NCBI GenBank assembly: GCA_051859045.1
Contig: JBHYGK010000045.1
Location: 1 to 64,000, forward strand
Length of the DNA stretch: 64,000 nucleotides
Origin: JBHYGK01 sp051859045
GTDB taxonomy: Bacteria; Pseudomonadota; Gammaproteobacteria; Xanthomonadales; Xanthomonadaceae
Reading direction: 5' to 3'
The notes under the pieces are model-generated. The model did not search any database, was not told where the DNA came from, and worked only from the letters and a program-made list of their open reading frames with translations. This document shows, piece after piece, positions 25,029 through 34,169 of this stretch (positions are counted from its first letter, which is position 1; every line of letters starts with the position of its first letter). Position numbers and translations under genes: made by a program.

Positions 25029-25119
25029 TAATTCACGACCCGATGACGGGCCGGTCCCCGACACCTCTCCCCCCAGCCGCACGGCCCCGATGCCACCCCG
25101 GCCGCCAAGGATGCCTCCC

Positions 25120-26280
25120 ATGGACAAGCGCAAGCTTTCGATCGTCATCTTCCTCGCCGGCTTCGTGCTGCTGGTCCTCGGCATCTTCGGCTTCCAGGCC
25201 ATGTCCTCGAAGCAGATGAACGCGGCCATGAGCGCCGGCGGCATGCCCCCGGTGGTCGTCGCCACCGCCACCGCCGAGACCGCCTCGTGGAGCGAGGGCC
25301 TCGACGCCGTCGGCACCCTGGTCGCGGTCAACGGCACCAACGTCACCACCGAAGTGGGCGGCGTGGTCTCGCGGCTGGCCTTCGAGAGCGGCGCCCGGGT
25401 GCAGGCCGGCGACGTGCTGATCGAGCTCGACGCCAGCACCGAGCGCGCCCAGCTGCGCGCGCTGCAGGCCACCCGCGACCTCGCCCGCGCCCAGTACCAG
25501 CGCTACCGCGAGCTCAGCGAGCGCCAGCTGGTGGCGGCGTCCGAGCTCGACACCCGCCGCGCCGAGGCCGAGCAGGCCGCCGCCCAGGTGGCCGCGCAGG
25601 AGGCGATGATCGCCAAGAAGACCATCCGCGCCCCGTTCTCCGGCGAGCTCGGCATCCGCCGGGCCAACCTCGGCCAGTTCCTCAACCCGGGCGACGCGAT
25701 CGTCAGCCTGCAGGCGCTGGATCCGATCCTGGTCAACTTCACCCTGCCCGAGCAGCGCCTGGGCACCGTGCAGCCGGGCCAGGCGCTCACGTTGACCGTC
25801 GACTCCGCCGCCGGCACCACCTTCCGCGGCGACGTCACCGCGATCGAGCCCGACGTCGACGCCGGCACCCGCAACTTCGAGGTCCAGGCCCGCCTGGCCA
25901 ACCCCGACGGCGCGCTGCGCCCGGGCGGCTTCGCGCGCGTGGCGCTCGAGGTCGGCGAGGACGCCGAGGTGGTGGCGGTGCCGCAGACCGCGCTGAGCTT
26001 CGCCTCGTTCGGCAACTCGGTGTACGTGATCGAGCCGCTGGACGCCGAGCGCGCCGCCGCGATGGCCTACCAGGGCCAGACCCCGACCCACGTCGCCACC
26101 CAGCGCTTCGTGCGCACCGGCGCCGTGCGCGGCGACCGCGTGGCGGTGATCGAAGGCCTGCAGCCCGGCGAGGTGGTCGCCGCCGGCGGCCTGCTGCGCC
26201 TGCGCAACGGCGCCGGCGTGATCATCAACGACGCGGTCGAGATCGAGTCCTCCGACGCCCCGACCCCGGCCAACGGCTGA
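25120..26280 (+). CDS. RND efflux periplasmic adaptor subunit
   Basis: A 386-aa membrane-fusion protein anchored by one N-terminal helix (about residues 6-26, IVIFLAGFVLLVLGIFGFQ); there is no lipobox. Lipoyl domain halves lie near 50-90 and 155-190 (TIRAPFSGELGIRRANLGQFL), flanking a coiled-coil hairpin, followed by beta-barrel and membrane-proximal parts. I start at ATG 25120, nine bases after AAGGA; the frame opens 30 bases earlier without a ribosome site. The permease gene follows after 7 bases. Confidence 0.92.
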   Translation: MDKRKLSIVIFLAGFVLLVLGIFGFQAMSSKQMNAAMSAGGMPPVVVATATAETASWSEGLDAVGTLVAVNGTNVTTEVGGVVSRLAFESGARVQAGDVLIELDASTERAQLRALQATRDLARAQYQRYRELSERQLVAASELDTRRAEAEQAAAQVAAQEAMIAKKTIRAPFSGELGIRRANLGQFLNPGDAIVSLQALDPILVNFTLPEQRLGTVQPGQALTLTVDSAAGTTFRGDVTAIEPDVDAGTRNFEVQARLANPDGALRPGGFARVALEVGEDAEVVAVPQTALSFASFGNSVYVIEPLDAERAAAMAYQGQTPTHVATQRFVRTGAVRGDRVAVIEGLQPGEVVAAGGLLRLRNGAGVIINDAVEIESSDAPTPANG

Positions 26281-26287
26281 TCCCGCC

Positions 26288-29200
26288 ATGACGTTCACCG
26301 ATCTCTTCATCAAGAAGCCGGTGCTGGCCGTCGTGGTCAGCCTGTTCATCCTCCTGCTGGGCCTGCGCTCCTACGGCGAGCTCAACGTCCGCCAGTACCC
26401 CGAGCTGCAGAACGCGGTCATCAACGTCTCCACCGCCTACATCGGCGCGGACGCCGACCTGATCCAGGGCTTCATCACCGCGCCGCTCGAGCGCGAGATC
26501 GCCAGCGCCGAGGGCATCGACTACATCACCTCGACCTCGGCGGCGGGCGTCTCGACCATCCAGGCCTTCATCCGCCTCGACCAGGACGCCAACACCTCGC
26601 TCACCGAGATCGCGGCCAAGGTCAACAAGATGCGCGGCCAGCTGCCCACCGAGTCCGAGGACCCGGTGGTCGAGCTGCAGCAGGGCGACACCACGGCGGC
26701 GATGTACCTCAGCTTCTACTCCGAGGTGCTCGACAACTCGCAGATCACCGACTACCTGGTGCGCGTGGTCGAGCCCAAGCTGGCCACCGTGCCCGGCGTG
26801 CAGCGCGCGCAGATCCTCGGCGACCGCACCTTCGCGATGCGCGTGTGGATGAAGCCCGACCGGATGGCCGCGCTGCAGGTCACCGCGTCCGACGTCTACT
26901 CGGCCCTGCAGCGCAACAACGTGCTGTCGGCCGTCGGCGCCAGCCGCGGCGAGTACGTCTCGGTCGACCTCACCGCGCGCACCGACCTGCGCACCCCCGA
27001 GGAGTTCCGCGAGCTGGTGGTGCGCGCCGAGGGCGACGCCATCGTGCGCCTGCGCGACGTCGCCGACGTGGTGCTGGGCTCCGAGAACTACGCCACCTCG
27101 GTGATCTTCAACGGCGAGGCGGCCACCTTCATGGGCATCTTCGTCTCGCCCGAGGCCAACTCGCTCGACGTCATCGCCGCCGTGCGCGAGGTCTGGGACC
27201 GCGAGATTATCCCGGGCCTGCCCGAGGGCCTGTCGGCCGCGGTGCCCTACGACTCCACCGAGTACATCCAGGACGCCATCGACGAGGTGGTGCGCACCAT
27301 CATCGAGGCGGTGCTGATCGTCATCGTGGTGATCTACCTGTTCCTCGGCTCGCTGCGCAGCGTGCTGATCCCGGCCGTCACCGTGCCGCTGTCGCTGGTG
27401 GGCGTGCTGTTCGTGATGCTGCTGCTGGGCTACACGATCAACCTGCTGACCCTGCTGGCGATGGTGTTGGCCATCGGCATCGTGGTGGACGACGCGATCA
27501 TCGTGCTCGAGAACATCCACCGCCACATCGAGGAGGGCATGAAGCCCCTCGACGCGGCCTTGCGAGGCGCGCGCGAGCTGGCCTGGCCGGTGGTGGCCAT
27601 GACCACCACGCTGGTGGCGGTGTACCTGCCGATCGGCTTCCAGGGCGGCCTCACCGGCACGCTGTTCATCGAGTTCGCCTTCACCCTGGCCGGCGCGGTG
27701 CTGCTGTCGGGCGTCATCGCCCTGACCCTGTCGCCGCTGATGTCGGCGCGCCTGCTGCAGGCGCACGACGAGGACCACAAGAAGGGCCGCTTCGCCGACT
27801 GGCTGGACCGCTCGTTCGCCACGTTCGAGCGCGGCTACCAGCGCCTGCTGCACTCGGCGATGGAGATGCGCACCGCGATCATCGGCTTCGGCCTGCTGGT
27901 GGTGGCCTCGTGCTACTTCCTGGCCGCCAGCCTACCCAGCGAGCTGGCCCCGAACGAGGACCAGGGCTTCATCCTGACCATCGCCGAGACCGACCCTTAC
28001 ACCACGCTCGAGTACATGGAGCGCTACACCGGCGAGCTCACGCGCCTCGGCGCCGAGACCCCCGAGGTGGCCAACACCTTCCTGCTCAACGGCGGCTTCG
28101 GCGGCGCGCCCGGCGGCGGCGCCACCACGTCCGCGGTGACCGGCTTCGTGCTGGCGCCGTGGAGCGAGCGCGACCGCAGCACCGCCGAGGTGATGGCGCG
28201 CTCGATCCAGCCGGCGGTGAACAACATCGCGGGCCTGCAGTCGGTGGTGATCCAGCCCCCGGCGCTGCCCAGCCCGGGCGGCAACTTCCCGGTCGACTTC
28301 GTGATCAAGTCCACCGGCTCGGCCGAGGAGCTGCAGGAGGTGGCGGACGCGGTGATGCAGCGCGCGCTCGCCAGCCAGCGCTTCATCTTCCTCAACACCG
28401 ACCTGCGCATCGACAAGCCGCGCGTGGACGTGCAGGTGGACCGCGAGAAGGCCGCGCTGCTGGGCATCGACATGGCCACGCTGTCGCGCGACCTGGGCGC
28501 CATGCTGGGCGGCGGCTACGCCAACCGCTTCGCGCTGGACAACCGCAGCTACAAGGTCATCCCGCAGGTGCAGCGCAGCGACCGGCTCAACCCCGAGCAG
28601 CTGGAGAACTACTACACCCGCGCCCGCGACGGCCGCCTGATCCCGATGTCCACGCTGGTGACGCTGGAGGAGACCGTGCAGCCGCGCGCCCTCAAGCGCT
28701 TCCAGCAGATGAACGCCGTGACCATCGGCGGCGTGCCGCGCCCGGGCGTGTCGGTGGGCGACGCGCTGGCCGAGCTCGAGGCCGCCGCCGAGGAGCTGCT
28801 GCCCAACGGCTACACCATCGACTACGCCGGCCAGTCGCGCCAGTTCACCAGCGAGGGCGCGGGCTTCGTCACCACCCTGCTGTTCGCCATCATCATCATC
28901 TACCTGGTGCTGGCGGCGCAGTTCGAGAGCTTCACCGATCCGCTGATCATGCTGGTGACGGTGCCGATGGCCATCTCCGGCGCGCTGATCGCGTTGGCGC
29001 TGGTGGGCATCTGGAGCGGCATCAGCCAATTCGCGCTCGGGGGCAATCCCGTGGACGGCGGCACCATCAACATCTACAGCCAGGTGGGCCTGGTGACGCT
29101 GGTGGGCGTGATCTCCAAGCACGGCATCCTGATCGTGGAGTTCGCCAACACGCTGATGCGCGACAAGGGCCTTTCGCGCCGCGCCGCGGTGGAGGAGGCC

Positions 29201-29455
29201 GCGGCCATCCGCCTGCGCCCGGTGCTGATGACCACCGCCGCGCTGGTGCTGGCGATGGTGCCCCTGCTGATCGCCTCGGGCCCGGGCGCCACCTCGCGCT
29301 TCTCGATGGGCCTGGTGATCGCGGCCGGCATGAGCATCGGCACGCTGTTCACCCTGTTCGTGCTGCCGGCGTTCTACGTGCTGCTGGGCAAGGAGCCCGC
29401 CGGTGGCAAGGCCGCGGCGATGCCCGATGACCCGCGGGCCGCGACGGTGATGTAA
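26288..29455 (+). CDS. RND efflux permease, HAE1 (AcrB/MdtC-like) family
   Basis: A 1055-aa inner-membrane proton antiporter with twelve helices and two large periplasmic loops. The TM4 relay segment GIVVDDAIIVLENIHRH keeps both Asp residues. Other family marks are PGVQRAQILGDR, the FxGG-like GGFGGAPGGG loop near residue 600 and the C-terminal GLVTLVGVISKHGILIVEFAN. No outer-membrane channel gene follows; after it comes a hairpin and then the low-GC island. Substrate unknown. Confidence 0.95.
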   Translation: MTFTDLFIKKPVLAVVVSLFILLLGLRSYGELNVRQYPELQNAVINVSTAYIGADADLIQGFITAPLEREIASAEGIDYITSTSAAGVSTIQAFIRLDQDANTSLTEIAAKVNKMRGQLPTESEDPVVELQQGDTTAAMYLSFYSEVLDNSQITDYLVRVVEPKLATVPGVQRAQILGDRTFAMRVWMKPDRMAALQVTASDVYSALQRNNVLSAVGASRGEYVSVDLTARTDLRTPEEFRELVVRAEGDAIVRLRDVADVVLGSENYATSVIFNGEAATFMGIFVSPEANSLDVIAAVREVWDREIIPGLPEGLSAAVPYDSTEYIQDAIDEVVRTIIEAVLIVIVVIYLFLGSLRSVLIPAVTVPLSLVGVLFVMLLLGYTINLLTLLAMVLAIGIVVDDAIIVLENIHRHIEEGMKPLDAALRGARELAWPVVAMTTTLVAVYLPIGFQGGLTGTLFIEFAFTLAGAVLLSGVIALTLSPLMSARLLQAHDEDHKKGRFADWLDRSFATFERGYQRLLHSAMEMRTAIIGFGLLVVASCYFLAASLPSELAPNEDQGFILTIAETDPYTTLEYMERYTGELTRLGAETPEVANTFLLNGGFGGAPGGGATTSAVTGFVLAPWSERDRSTAEVMARSIQPAVNNIAGLQSVVIQPPALPSPGGNFPVDFVIKSTGSAEELQEVADAVMQRALASQRFIFLNTDLRIDKPRVDVQVDREKAALLGIDMATLSRDLGAMLGGGYANRFALDNRSYKVIPQVQRSDRLNPEQLENYYTRARDGRLIPMSTLVTLEETVQPRALKRFQQMNAVTIGGVPRPGVSVGDALAELEAAAEELLPNGYTIDYAGQSRQFTSEGAGFVTTLLFAIIIIYLVLAAQFESFTDPLIMLVTVPMAISGALIALALVGIWSGISQFALGGNPVDGGTINIYSQVGLVTLVGVISKHGILIVEFANTLMRDKGLSRRAAVEEAAAIRLRPVLMTTAALVLAMVPLLIASGPGATSRFSMGLVIAAGMSIGTLFTLFVLPAFYVLLGKEPAGGKAAAMPDDPRAATVM

Positions 29456-29487
29456 GCCGCGCCGATTCGCCCAGCGCGATGCTGCAA

Positions 29488-29519
29488 GCAGACAGGCCGC
29501 CCTCGGGCGGCCTGTCTGC
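29488..29519 (+). terminator. Long hairpin after the RND operon
   Basis: Arms of 15 bases (29488-29502 with 29505-29519) around TC, closing as a four-base loop. No T-tract follows; it probably protects or terminates the RND message. Confidence 0.55.
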
Positions 29520-29653
29520 GTGTGGGCGAGGCGTCATCCTTTTCCTACCCGGGCTGCGCGCGTCCTCCGATGGGCGGTCGCAGCGGATATCTAGCAAGCT
29601 TCTCCCAATGAATCGCGCTCGTTGCGGTTCTCGCCACCGAAGTCGAGGTTGAA

Positions 29654-30739
29654 TTGAAAGTCGTCGATTGCAGTCGAGAAGCACCTCAGGCTCCCGGGCA
29701 TAGGGGCGTCGAAGACTCAACTAATGCACTCAACGATCCTGGCGCTTCAGCGCCTGAAAGTGATCACTCGACTTTGGCGATCGTCACTAAGTCTGCGCTC
29801 GCGGCATTGGTGTTCTATCTAGTTGCTCACTTGCTCTACCTTTATCTTGACCGATGGTCCGATCTTGATGTTGAGGTTGTAACACTCCCGAGTTTCGAAG
29901 AGCTTGATAGGAGTGTTTTTGCTCAACGGGTGCAGTGGTCATCAAATCCAGCCATTGTCGACTCGCCTTGGAGGCAGGTTTACGAGGCGACGTCATTTTC
30001 AGACGCTATCGGAATAATCGAACGAAGCAACGCATGCAGTACTCCGGATGCGGAGGCGTTTCTTTCCCGTGCTAGGTATGCTTGCGGGTCTTTGAATTTT
30101 CGTCGACGCCAGTATTCGGAGGCCATCTCGGATGTCGGGGAGGGGCGCGAAGCGATGCCTGCGAGCTGGTCAATTCTGCTGTCGATGTATTTTCAAGATC
30201 GATACTGTTCTGGCTATGAGATTCAGGGTAAGCAGCAGTGCATAGACGTTGGTGGGCCAGTGCACGATGGTTTCGCGTCGAGGGAAGACGAGGCCTGCTA
30301 TGCCGAAGCAAATCGAAGCTTCGGAATGTACTTTGGGGACGACGAGCCTTCGAAAAGCGGGCTGCTTTACGTGGAAGTTTCGGATCGTACCATCAGCCCG
30401 GAGCTATACCTCAGTTCTCTTAGGAGAATTAGAGAGCACGATCGGGTTGGGGTGTTGGAGAGAAATGGTCTAACGGAGGTAATGGCGCCGGATGAGATAG
30501 GGCTCGCTCGAGATGCCTCGTCGATGATTGCCATGTGTGAGATTTATGGGGTCTGCCCACCGCTTGGTCTAATGATCATGTCGGAATGTATGCCCGATAG
30601 ATGTCCCGTTGATGGAGACGCTCGAACCTATTTCCGAGGAATTAAATCCACAGAGACATTAGAGTTGTACGAACTTTGGTCTGAAGAGTTGGTCTCACGG
30701 CGAGAGATGTTGGTCCACGCGCAGGCGGATCTGGAATAG
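29654..30739 (+). CDS. Low-GC orphan gene: membrane-anchored protein of unknown function
   Basis: Up to 361 aa; I do not recognise the family. One membrane helix near residues 48-66 (ALAALVFYLVAHLLYLYL) divides a short N-terminal part from a C-terminal domain of about 290 aa with many Cys (for example NACSTPDAE, RYACGS, YCSGYE, SECMPDRCPV). Codon use differs sharply from its neighbours: 27 of 60 bases in 29821-29880 are G or C, against 47 of 60 in 36301-36360. The start is uncertain: TTG 29654, or a later TTG just before the helix. It is enclosed by two hairpins, lies alone and suggests horizontal acquisition. No transposase or terminal repeat is visible. Confidence 0.6.
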   Translation: MKVVDCSREAPQAPGHRGVEDSTNALNDPGASAPESDHSTLAIVTKSALAALVFYLVAHLLYLYLDRWSDLDVEVVTLPSFEELDRSVFAQRVQWSSNPAIVDSPWRQVYEATSFSDAIGIIERSNACSTPDAEAFLSRARYACGSLNFRRRQYSEAISDVGEGREAMPASWSILLSMYFQDRYCSGYEIQGKQQCIDVGGPVHDGFASREDEACYAEANRSFGMYFGDDEPSKSGLLYVEVSDRTISPELYLSSLRRIREHDRVGVLERNGLTEVMAPDEIGLARDASSMIAMCEIYGVCPPLGLMIMSECMPDRCPVDGDARTYFRGIKSTETLELYELWSEELVSRREMLVHAQADLE

Positions 30740-30745
30740 AAAGAA

Positions 30746-30774
30746 GAAGGGCGCCCTAGGGCGCCCTTCGTTTT
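30746..30774. terminator. Bidirectional intrinsic terminator
   Basis: GAAGGGCGCCC (30746-30756) with GGGCGCCCTTC (30759-30769), followed by GTTTT on the plus strand and preceded by an A/G-rich tract that reads as CTTCTTTC on the minus strand. It separates the orphan gene from the convergent small membrane protein gene. Confidence 0.85.
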
Positions 30775-30794
30775 GCTTGCGATGGTGGCCGGGG

Positions 30795-31220
30795 TTACTT
30801 GGACGGCGGACCCATCGGGATGTTCAGCGTGGCCGGGTCCAGCTCCAGCTCGTCGCCGTTGGGCAGGGTCAGCGTGGCGCGGACGAAGGTCGGCTCGCCG
30901 CTGGGGTTGTTGCGCAGGATCACGGTGGCCTGGCCGGTGCCGTTGCTGCCGGTGATGTCCACCACCAGGGCCTGCTCGTTCGCGCCCACCTGGGTGGCGC
31001 CGGTGGCCTCGAAGTTCAGGCTGACGTCGCTGACGGTGCCGAAATGCTCGGTGACCAGCGGGTGCTCGGTGACCACGGCGGTGGCCTGGTCCTTGATGGC
31101 GCCCATGGCCCACCAGGCGACGCCGACGATGCCGACGACGACCAGGACGACCAGCAGCAGGCAGCCGCCGAGGGCCCAGGGCCAGATGCTGCGCTTCGGG
31201 GCGGGGTTGATGTCGTTCAT
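30795..31220 (-). CDS. Small membrane-anchored protein, possibly Coa1/Tim21-like
   Basis: A 141-aa protein with one N-terminal helix (about residues 12-40, WPWALGGCLLLVVLVVVGIVGVAWW) and an exported domain. The domain (EHPLVTEHFGTV, ATVILRNNPSGEPTFVRATLTLPNG) resembles the Coa1-like domain found in single-helix bacterial proteins, but the similarity is by eye and weak. I start at ATG 31220; the frame runs further upstream through queD only as a shadow. No operon partner is evident. Confidence 0.6.
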   Translation of the reverse strand: MNDINPAPKRSIWPWALGGCLLLVVLVVVGIVGVAWWAMGAIKDQATAVVTEHPLVTEHFGTVSDVSLNFEATGATQVGANEQALVVDITGSNGTGQATVILRNNPSGEPTFVRATLTLPNGDELELDPATLNIPMGPPSK

Positions 31221-31306
31221 GGGTGCTGCCTCGAGGGTGGGATCGGCCGCGACTCTAGCAAAGCGCCGCGGCGTCCACCCCTGCCGGAGGGCCGGCCTGC
31301 GCGGGC

Positions 31307-31660
31307 TCAGCCGCGGTAGCGGCAGCCCGAGGTGCAGGTCTCGTGCACCACCACTTCCGACAGCAGCGGCAGCACGGGCTTGAGGTGGTCCCAGATCCAG
31401 CGCGCGAGGTTCTCGCTGGTGGGGTTCTCGAGGCCGGGGATGTCGTTGAGGTAGTGGTGGTCGAGCTGGTCGTACAGCGGCTTGAAGGCGGCCTTGATGT
31501 CGCTGAAGTCCATCACCCAGCCGGCATGCGGGTCGACCTCGCCCGAGACGTGGATCTCGACCTGGAAGCTGTGGCCGTGCAGGTTGGCGCACTTGTGGCC
31601 GGCCGGCACGTTCGGCAGCCGGTGGGCGGCCTCGAGGGTGAAGCGCTTGAAGATGTCCAT
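31307..31660 (-). CDS. queD: 6-carboxy-5,6,7,8-tetrahydropterin synthase
   Basis: A 117-aa enzyme of queuosine and preQ0 synthesis that converts dihydroneopterin triphosphate to 6-carboxytetrahydropterin. Zinc ligands come from EAAHRL and the CANLHGHSF segment, which also carries the catalytic Cys. DFSDIKAAFKPLYDQLDHHYLND and HETCTSGC complete the active site. I start at ATG 31660; an in-frame ATG nine bases upstream is an alternative. Confidence 0.95.
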   Translation of the reverse strand: MDIFKRFTLEAAHRLPNVPAGHKCANLHGHSFQVEIHVSGEVDPHAGWVMDFSDIKAAFKPLYDQLDHHYLNDIPGLENPTSENLARWIWDHLKPVLPLLSEVVVHETCTSGCRYRG

Positions 31661-31758
31661 GGCGCGCATTCTAGCGGGGCGGCGGCCGGCCCGCGCCGCG
31701 TGTCGCGGCCGTCCGGCGGCTGGCATCATGCGGGCCCCACCCGTGCGAGCCCCCCCGC

Positions 31759-33138
31759 ATGCGCCTTGCCTCTCGCGCCGCCGTCGCTGGCGTCACCCGT
31801 CCCGCTCCGCGTCGCGCCCTGGTGGCCGCCCTGTGCCTCGCCGTGGCCAGCGTCGCCTCCGCGGCGCCGCCCGCCGCGCCCGCCGCCGCGCCCACCGCCG
31901 CGCCCATCCCGTCGCGGTCGCCGGCTCCTGCCGCGCCGCCCGCCGCGCCCGCTTCGTCCGCCGCGCCGTCCCCGGCCCCGGCCCCGGCGCCCGTCGACCC
32001 CGCGGCCCAGCGCGCCTTCGAGGCCTGCCTCGCCGGCCTGCGCCCGGCGCAGCGCGCCGCGGGCCTGCGCGACGCCACCCTCGACGCGCACCTCGGCGGC
32101 CTGGTGCCGGATCCCACGCTGCTGACGCTGCTCAACCAGCAGCCCGAGTTCACCACCCCGATCTGGGACTACCTGGCCGCGCTGGTCGACCAGCAGCGCG
32201 TGGACGACGGCCTGGCCATGCTCGCCCAGCACCGCGCGGTGCTCGACGAGGTGGCCGCGCGCTACGGCGTCGACGCCGAGACCGTGGTGGCGGTGTGGGG
32301 CGTGGAGAGCGACTTCGGTCGCATCAGCGGCCGCCGCCCGATCCTGCAGTCGCTGGCCACGCTGGCGTGCGAGGGGCGGCGGCAGGCGTTCTTCCGCGGA
32401 GAACTCATCGCCACGCTCCAGATCGTGCAGGACGGCGACGTCGACCCCGCCAAGCTCATGGGCAGCTGGGCCGGGGCGTTCGGCCACACCCAGTTCATGC
32501 CCTCCACCTACCGCCGCATCGCGGTGGACATGGACGGCGACGGCCGCCGCGACCTCATCGACTCGATCCCCGACGCGCTGGGCTCCACCGCGCGCTACCT
32601 GCAGCGCTCGGGCTGGCGCACCGGCCAGCGCTGGGGCATGGAAGTGGCGCTGCCGGCGGGCTTCGCGCCGGGCCAGCCCGACCGCCGCGCGCGCCGCCCG
32701 ATCGCCGAGTGGCGCGCGCGCGGCCTGACCCTGGCCGACGGCACGCCGCTGCCGGCCGACGCGCCCGACGCGGGCCTGCTGCTGCCCGCCGGCGCGGGCG
32801 GCCCGGCCTTCCTGGTGCACCGCAACTTCGAGGCGATCTACAGCTACAACGCGGCCGTGAGCTATGCGCTGGCGATCGCCCACCTCTCCGACCGCCTGCG
32901 CGGCGGCGGCGCGTTCGCCACGCCCTGGCCCACCGACGACCCGGGCATCGGCCGCGCCGAACGCCGCGAGCTGCAGACCCTGCTGCTCGCGCGCGGGCAC
33001 GCCATCGGCGAGGCCGACGGCCTGATCGGCACCAAGACCCGCGAGGCGATCGTGCTCGAGCAGCGCCGCCTCGGGATCGCGCCCGCCGACGGCCGCGCGG
33101 GCCAGCGCATCCTCGGCGCGCTGCGCGAGGGCCGCTGA
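31759..33138 (+). CDS. Lytic murein transglycosylase (MltB family) with peptidoglycan-binding domain
   Basis: A 459-aa periplasmic enzyme cleaving the MurNAc-GlcNAc bond of peptidoglycan. Signal peptide (about residues 1-36), then an Ala/Pro linker to about 80, the SLT catalytic domain with Glu183 in VWGVESDFGRISG and AFGHTQFMPSTY, and a C-terminal peptidoglycan-binding repeat (about 395-459, EADGLIGTKTREAI). No lipobox is seen, so it should be soluble. The next gene begins two bases after its stop. Confidence 0.93.
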   Translation: MRLASRAAVAGVTRPAPRRALVAALCLAVASVASAAPPAAPAAAPTAAPIPSRSPAPAAPPAAPASSAAPSPAPAPAPVDPAAQRAFEACLAGLRPAQRAAGLRDATLDAHLGGLVPDPTLLTLLNQQPEFTTPIWDYLAALVDQQRVDDGLAMLAQHRAVLDEVAARYGVDAETVVAVWGVESDFGRISGRRPILQSLATLACEGRRQAFFRGELIATLQIVQDGDVDPAKLMGSWAGAFGHTQFMPSTYRRIAVDMDGDGRRDLIDSIPDALGSTARYLQRSGWRTGQRWGMEVALPAGFAPGQPDRRARRPIAEWRARGLTLADGTPLPADAPDAGLLLPAGAGGPAFLVHRNFEAIYSYNAAVSYALAIAHLSDRLRGGGAFATPWPTDDPGIGRAERRELQTLLLARGHAIGEADGLIGTKTREAIVLEQRRLGIAPADGRAGQRILGALREGR

Positions 33139-33140
33139 GC

Positions 33141-34127
33141 ATGCGCGGCGGCGCGCGTCCCGCGTTCCGCCGCAGGCTGGCCGCGTGGGTGGCGCTGGCC
33201 GCGTCCGTCGGCCCGGCGGGCGCGACGCCGCCGCCGGCGGCGGAGCCTGCCACCGACATCGCCACCGACATCGCCGCCGATGCCGTCGTCACCCTCGTCA
33301 TGGGGCGCGCCGACCTGATCTCGGGCTGGCAGCCCGAGCGCCTGTGCTCGGCCAGCCTGGTCGAGGACGCCCGCGGCGAGGTGCGCTGGGTGACCGCCGC
33401 GCACTGCCTGGGCGCGCGCCGGATGTGGATGGTGCCGCGCAGCGGGCTGACGCCATACGCACTGGGCCGGCATCCCCGCGACCTGATCGGCGCGCGCGAC
33501 ATGACGCGCGCGTTCGAGGCCCCGTTCTCGCGCTGGCAGCTCGACCTGGCCTGGTCGGCGCCGGTGCCGCCCGAGGCGCGCCCGCCGGGCGTGCGGGTGC
33601 TGCGGATGGCGCCGGCGGCGCCGCGTCCGGGTGAGCCGGTGGCGCTGGCCGGCCAGCCCGGCCAGCCGCGACCGCGCCTGGTCGCGCTGGCCTGCGAGGC
33701 CGCCGGCGCCGTGGCCGCGCCACTGCCCGATCCCGAGACGGGGCCCGACGCGCGTCGCCGCGTGCTGGTCGACGGGGCCTACTGCCCGCCCGTGGAGCGC
33801 ATCAGCGACGAGCGCGGCTACCTCGGGCTGTCCGGCGGACCGGCGCTGGACGCCGAGGGGCGCTGGCTGGGCGTGATCACCGCGGCGCTGTGGATGCCCG
33901 AGCAGCAGGTGCTGCGGCTGCTGTGGGCGGCGCCCGGGCCGGGCTTCGACTTCGCCGCGCCCGCGCTGCCGCGCGCCGACGGCGCGCACGACGTGGCCTT
34001 CCGCTGCCGGGCGCGGCCGACGCTGGACTGCCGGCTGCGGCTGACGCTGCGCGAGGGCGCGGTGGACGGGCCGGTGGTGGTGCTGGACGCGGCGGGCGAG
34101 CGGGAGCTGCAGCGGCTGGAGCGCTGA
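33141..34127 (+). CDS. Secreted trypsin-like serine protease
   Basis: A 328-aa exported protein with a signal peptide ending near GAGAT-like Ala residues (about 29). The catalytic triad is readable: His88 in VTAAHCL, Asp135 in LDLAW, and Ser231 in LGLSGGP, where GLSGGP stands in place of the usual GDSGGP, so the residue before Ser is Leu instead of Asp. The C-terminal portion (about 280-328) is a small Cys-containing region. It is coupled to the transglycosylase gene (two-base gap), which suggests envelope or cell-wall action. The substrate is unknown. Confidence 0.8.
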   Translation: MRGGARPAFRRRLAAWVALAASVGPAGATPPPAAEPATDIATDIAADAVVTLVMGRADLISGWQPERLCSASLVEDARGEVRWVTAAHCLGARRMWMVPRSGLTPYALGRHPRDLIGARDMTRAFEAPFSRWQLDLAWSAPVPPEARPPGVRVLRMAPAAPRPGEPVALAGQPGQPRPRLVALACEAAGAVAAPLPDPETGPDARRRVLVDGAYCPPVERISDERGYLGLSGGPALDAEGRWLGVITAALWMPEQQVLRLLWAAPGPGFDFAAPALPRADGAHDVAFRCRARPTLDCRLRLTLREGAVDGPVVVLDAAGERELQRLER

Positions 34128-34169
34128 GCCGGGCGGCGCGTCGCCGGTCGCGGCGCGCGCGGCGCGGCC

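Noticed and set aside
29608..29652. 14-codon ORF (ATG at 29608) before the low-GC gene
   Set aside because: It is in another frame, has no ribosome site and stops just before the main frame. A leader peptide cannot be excluded but nothing supports it.
29525..30770. Insertion sequence or prophage remnant as source of the low-GC island
   Set aside because: No transposase or integrase fragment, terminal inverted repeat or target duplication is visible; the two flanking hairpins differ in sequence and look like terminators.
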